NCBI RefSeq assembly: GCF_002099425.1
Contig: NW_018344164.1
Span: 2,355,001-2,419,000, forward strand
Direction of reading: 5' to 3'
Source: Phascolarctos cinereus
Lineage: Eukaryota; Chordata; Mammalia; Diprotodontia; Phascolarctidae
Length of the DNA: 64,000 nucleotides
Of the stretch, positions 59,610 to 64,000 are shown one piece after another (within the stretch, counting starts at the first letter, position 1; each line of letters starts with the position of its first letter). Position numbers and translations under genes: made by a program. The notes beneath the pieces are model-generated. The model was not told the DNA's origin. It did not search any database and saw only the letters and a list, made by a program, of their open reading frames with translations.

Positions 59610-60200
59610 GAATATGATGTCCATTTGATGCATTTTAGAATTTAAAAGTTTTTGAAGGTTTCATGTTAGATGAGTATTTTAAAATGTTGTTTAAGTCTGT
59701 AAGAATTATGCTAACCGTTGAGCATGGCTTCCCATAATTAGAGTATTGAAGTCATTATACATAGGAAATTGAGTATTTTACATGATTGCCTTTTGTAACA
59801 CAAAGTAGCAGTATTTAGTTACTTAGATCAGACTGAACCCTGCGTCCTTTTCAGATCTCACTGTTTTTATTTGGCAGATTGTGGTCATTCTGTAGTAATA
59901 CGTTACTTAAATAATTTCTTATTATCTTAACAAACATGAATATTTCTCTATGCAAAGAACAGAAAAAGAGGAGTGGATATGAAACAGGGTCTCTTACATA
60001 CAGCTTGTTCCTTCTGAAGTCTATATTAAGTTTAACCTGGTAGAGCCAACACGGCCATGCTCGTCCATATTCCTTTCAGAATGTGTTTCTGCCTTTGTTT
60101 TTAAAATGTTTCATCGACACTTTGTTGTGTGACTCCCCTTATTTCCCCAATCACTCTACCCCGGAATCTTTACTTTGATGGACCCCTGGCTCCATGGGAT
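59610..60200. other. Probable NKIRAS1 intron or flank, nothing recognised
   Basis: AT-rich with no exon signal. Confidence 0.35.
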
Positions 60201-60204
60201 AGTG

Positions 60205-60255
60205 TAGGGGTGGGGAACCTTTGGCCTCGAGGCCACACGTGGCCTTCTTAGGTTC
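60205..60255 (+). repeat. hAT element 5' end fragment
   Basis: GGGGTGGGGAACCTTTGGCC then GAGGCCACACGTGGCC, the end of a Charlie-type hAT element. No matching second end was found. Confidence 0.5.
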
Positions 60256-60289
60256 CAGGCCTGGCTCTACCACTTAGGACAGAGGATGA

Positions 60290-60420
60290 GATTTAAAGTT
60301 GAGAGAGAGCCTCTGGGTATACATTGAGGAAACGGGCTCAAGAAGGGGGTGGCTCACCCAAAGTCAGGAAATAAATAAGTAGCAGAGCCAGAAATTCCCA
60401 GATCATCTTATGGCCCAGCA
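60290..60420 (-). repeat. MIR-family fragment
   Basis: ACATTGAGGAAACGGGCTCA AG then GTAGCAGAGCCAGAAATTC. Confidence 0.4.
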
Positions 60421-60939
60421 AGTTCCTTCTCCCTTACTGGGGAACCATCTAATCCTTGTGAAACTCATTGTATTTTCTATAGGATGCTGATAATAATAGT
60501 ACTTATGCTGCCTTTTCCACAGGGGTGTTACTGGTATCAGTTAGGTAATATAGTAATGTTAATATCGTTCTTTGAAAACCATTGCTATATCTATATCTGT
60601 GCACAGTGAGGCAAACCATTCCATAGTCCGAATCCAAAAACGGATGTCGCATTTTGCACCTTGAATCCATAACCACTCTGTCAGAAGGTGGGGAGCAGGA
60701 TTCATTGGGTACCTGGTGGAATCGCGGATGAGCTTTGTATTCATCAGTGTTCCTGAATCTTTGAAAGTTGTCTTTGCAGTGTTGTTACTGTATCATTGTT
60801 CCCTCAGTTTGCTTTCTTTCCTCTTTCTTGCTTACTTTTCTCATTTATGTTTCTTATGGCATTGTGTTCCAAGATATTCATGTATCTTAATTTTATTATA
60901 TAAAATTTTAAAGTGCTTGCATAAATAAAACCAGTATAG

Positions 60940-61480
60940 ATAAAATTAAAAGGGAAACAGTTAACTGGGGGAAAAATCTGTGCAGCAAATTTCTCTAAAA
61001 GATCTCATTTCCAAGATCTATAAGGAATTGATGGAAATGTGTAAGAGTTAGAGCTGTTCTCCCCAGCAGTCAAATAATATGCATAGGCAGTTCTCCAAGG
61101 AAGACATGAAAGCTCTCAACAGCTAGAGGAAAAATACTACAAATCACGAATGTTTTGAGAAGTGCAAATTAAGTAGCTCTGACGTTATATCTTGGCCTAT
61201 ACCCATTGTATCGGCAAAGGTGGCGAAAAAGGAAAATGACGTGTTAGAAGAGATGGAGCAGAACAGGCACATTGATGCTGTTAGAACTTTGAATTGGTAC
61301 AAACAGTCTTGGAAGCAATTTGTCATTATGCCCCAAAGTCAGTAAACTTTATCATACCTTGACATAGCCACAGTCCTCTAGGTCTGTAGCCCAAAGCCAT
61401 CCAGGAAAGAGAAAAGGACCCATATGGACAGAAGTATTTCTAACAGCCCTTTTTTGGTGGCCAAGAACTGTACTGGGGTG
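60940..61480 (+). repeat. Old L1 ORF2 end
   Basis: AAGATCTCATTTCCAAGATC, GCAGTTCTCCAAGGAAGACA, TTTTTTGGTGGCCAAGAACT, in the L1 order but strongly diverged. Confidence 0.6.
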
Positions 61481-61484
61481 GGGC

Positions 61485-62810
61485 CAGGAGGGGCTTCAAT
61501 TGGGGTGAAACTCTCACTGCCGATCTTGGCAATTCTGCAATTGAAGTCTTGGAGACATTAAGTGATGGCACTGCCCTTAGAACCGAGGCCTGACTGACTT
61601 CAAAGCCACTCTTAGCTTCTAGGCTAACCTGCCTGTGGTTTATTGTCTTTAACGATTGTGGTGTCATCTTTCCTTTTGAGCAACTTAATCCCTTTCAGAT
61701 ACAAAAATTTTGAGTAATCAAAATGCCATTGGATAGAAATTGGCTTTTTATAGGCTTTGTAGTTTTCACACTGGGTAAGCTGTGATTTCTTGCCTCTCAG
61801 CTTTCCTGGTTTTTGCAGTCCGTTGTTGCCTTTGATCTGCTGTGGCCTGGGAATCCAGACAACCAAACTAATTGGCATTGTGTAGGAAGCAAGCCTCAAT
61901 AAATCCTGAGCGCCTCTGCTATAAAGTAAAAGTACGTGGGGTTCATGATAGCGATTTGAGCTGCTAGGCATTTGCTGCTGTTTCCAAATTCAGACTCTGT
62001 TCTAGAATCTAGATAATTGAGGTCGCCTAATTGGGTAAGCGTCTTTCAAACACATGAGGTGTTACACCAAAAAAAATTTGAACGTGTGTCCTCTGTGTCC
62101 TATTTAGTATTTTTTAAAGTCTTCCTTCTACAGAGGGAATCAAGGAGGAAATTCTTTTAATAGTGAGTTAACTACACTCTAAATTGTTCCACTGACAAAA
62201 TTTTAACTTTAAAACTAACTTCAGAATTCAAATTTTTTAAAATGAATGTTAAAAGTTGTCTTTACATGTAACTGGGGGAAAACAAAGTATTGTTTTTAAA
62301 AAGAGGAGAACCAGACTATCAATATCAAAAATAAAAAGGGTGAATTCACCACAAAATAAAATAAAACGGATCATTGATGAATAAACGTTTTTAAAAACCT
62401 TCAGAAACATATCTTTACTAGAAATAAGATTCATTAGCTGCTTTCCCTTTCTCCATCCTCCTCTTTTCCCCTTTGAACATGTTATATCTGGATCATTTTA
62501 GCTAGGGGAGATGGATTAGTAGATGTGGTTTATTTGATTAGCATTAATTTCTATTAAGGGAATTATTTTTTGTTGTCAGTGGACTTTAATTCTAGCAGAG
62601 TAATGTCTTTTGGGCCTTTTCTGGTTTGCTTTTTTAGCACTGGCAAGCTTATTAGAGCTATTTAGAAATGCGAATATTTAAAACTTTGACTCTGTGTACA
62701 AAAGGAAAGATGAAAAAAGTGTTTTCTCCAGATTGATTATTTTCTTTTTAAAGAGTTCAGTTGTTAAACTGGCCCAGTTTTTGTTTCACGGAGAAACAGC
62801 CCTTCTATGT
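61485..62810. other. Probable NKIRAS1 intron or flank, nothing recognised
   Basis: No exon signal or clear repeat. I specifically looked for an NKIRAS1 start (MGKGCK) and did not find one. Confidence 0.35.
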
Positions 62811-62814
62811 ATAT

Positions 62815-62897
62815 TTCTGTTTGTTTTTTGCATTTTTGGTGAGGCAGTTGGAGTTAAGTGACTTGCCTAGGGTCACATAGCTAGTAAGTGTCAAGTT
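62815..62897 (-). repeat. Marsupial SINE, truncated
   Basis: GGAGTTAAGTGACTTGCCTA GGGTCACATAGCTAGTAAGT: antisense 3' half, head missing. Confidence 0.7.
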
Positions 62898-63609
62898 CTA
62901 TGTGTATTTCTGACTGGTTACTTCCCACCTTCTAAGAATGCTGAGAGGAAGGGTTAGTACTTATAGATACTTCTGGGGATGAAACTTAGTTAGAGGGTGT
63001 ACAAACTAGAGGGAGAGATATAAAATAACAATAAGAAATTAAATTAAATTATAAAATCTCCTAATAAGGACATTACCATTTTGTCTTTTTGGTGGCAACA
63101 TTCTTCCTTTCCCTCTGAGTTTCTAAATTTAAATTCAAGCAGACCAATGAAAAACCTTTATTAAAATAATGATCTGTAACATTTTGGTTTGGAATTTTTT
63201 GTCTGTTGACTTGTATTCATTTATCTACACTTTCTTACCATATGCTGCCACCTCATTGATAAGCTAGATGATTGGGAAATAGAGAAAAACTAATTGACTC
63301 ACTCAAACATCAGTCAACTCATAACCCTAGCACTGAGCTTTAGCCTACTCTGTATGGAAAACAGCAAGAAAATTAGAGGGGAAAATGACGCTATTTTTCT
63401 AATAGCTGATGTTGATGGTACCTATGCTACTTTTCTATGTAAATGATAGACCCTTTAGGGAGCTGACTTTTTTAGGTGTACTCAAAGATGGAAACAGATA
63501 AACTGAGACAGACTGAGCTTTGCTCTTCCTTGGAATATTTATTTGGACACCTGGGCTTTTCCAGTGTTTTTGTTAGCAGGGGAGTTGTCTTGTTCTGCTT
63601 AGCCAGGAG

Positions 63610-63840
63610 TCAGTGAAGCATCTGCTGTGTCAGGCACTGTGCTAAGTGCTGGGGATACAAAAAAATGCAAAAGACAGTCTTGTGGGGGAGACGAGTAACA
63701 ACTGTAGAAACAAAATGTACAAGGATAAATGGGAGGTAATCGACAGGGGTGGCAGTAGCTTTAAAGGGGATCAGGGAAGTCTTCTTGCAGGAGGTGGGAT
63801 TTTGGCTGAGCTAAGTAAGGGCAGTAGGTAGTGGCTTTGT
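63610..63840 (+). repeat. Dispersed repeat, family not named
   Basis: TCAGGCACTGTGCTAAGTGC TGGGGATACAAA, then GGGGGAGACGAGTAACAACT and TTGCAGGAGGTGGGATTTTG. A common mammalian repeat pattern whose name I cannot give with certainty. Confidence 0.5.
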
Positions 63841-64000
63841 TCCCCATAGCCTTCCACTCATCCCCAAGTAAGAGAATTTTGAGTGGTCAGTGGTAGAAAG
63901 AAATGTGGAGATTGCTTTGTTCCACATTCTTGTGTGAAGATATTTTCTGTACCCCCTCCCCCCTTCTTGGCTCTTATAACCAGTGGGAAGAACTTCTGGT

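Noticed and set aside
58000-64000. NKIRAS1 coding exon
   Set aside because: I looked for the MGKGCKVVVCG start and other GTPase motifs on the plus strand and found none; only the promoter is claimed.

Overview
The window is nuclear DNA from a mammal, very probably a marsupial. The evidence is many copies of a tRNA-derived SINE that begins GGGGCAGCTAGGTGGCGCAG and ends in CTTAACCCCAATTGCCT, SINEs with an RTE-type tail (AAATGGGGTCA...GAGTCGGACACAACTGA), and marsupial-type L1 3' ends (TCAATTGGGGAATGGCTGA). MIR/THER1, L2 and CR1/L3-like remnants are also abundant. The sequence does not tell me the species.

Two host genes are certain, both on the minus strand. NR1D2 (REV-ERB beta, a circadian nuclear receptor) occupies the left part. 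Its first four coding exons lie at 25605-25590, 5660-5409, 4765-4677 and 441-297, and the rest of the gene is off the left edge. RPL15 (large-subunit ribosomal protein eL15) is complete: non-coding 5'-TOP exon 1 at about 57949-57915, then coding exons 57607-57419, 56895-56759 and 53904-53599, joining exactly to 204 codons plus stop. Order and orientation match the mammalian NKIRAS1-RPL15-NR1D2 neighbourhood. The divergent partner NKIRAS1 should start on the plus strand near 58 kb, but none of its coding sequence was found up to 64000.

Layout: 1-296 NR1D2 intron 4; 297-5660 exons 4 to 2; 5661-25589 a 19.9 kb intron 1 full of L1, L2, MIR and SINE copies; 24.3-26.0 kb the NR1D2 CpG-island promoter; 26-53.4 kb intergenic DNA with nested LINEs (the largest, an L1, at 43.6-49.3 kb); 53.4-57.95 kb RPL15; 57.2-59.2 kb the bidirectional RPL15/NKIRAS1 CpG island; 59.3-64 kb probable NKIRAS1 intron or flank with old repeats.

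The most interesting signal is a dense group of clock-type sites in the NR1D2 CpG island: three CACGTG E-boxes, one perfect D-box and one perfect RORE within 165 bp just inside intron 1, with a fourth E-box about 400 bp upstream of the start codon. This fits the gene's role in the clock feedback loop. I saw no new protein family, RNA system or CRISPR-like array. The very long GC-rich open frames around 25 and 58 kb are CpG-island shadows.
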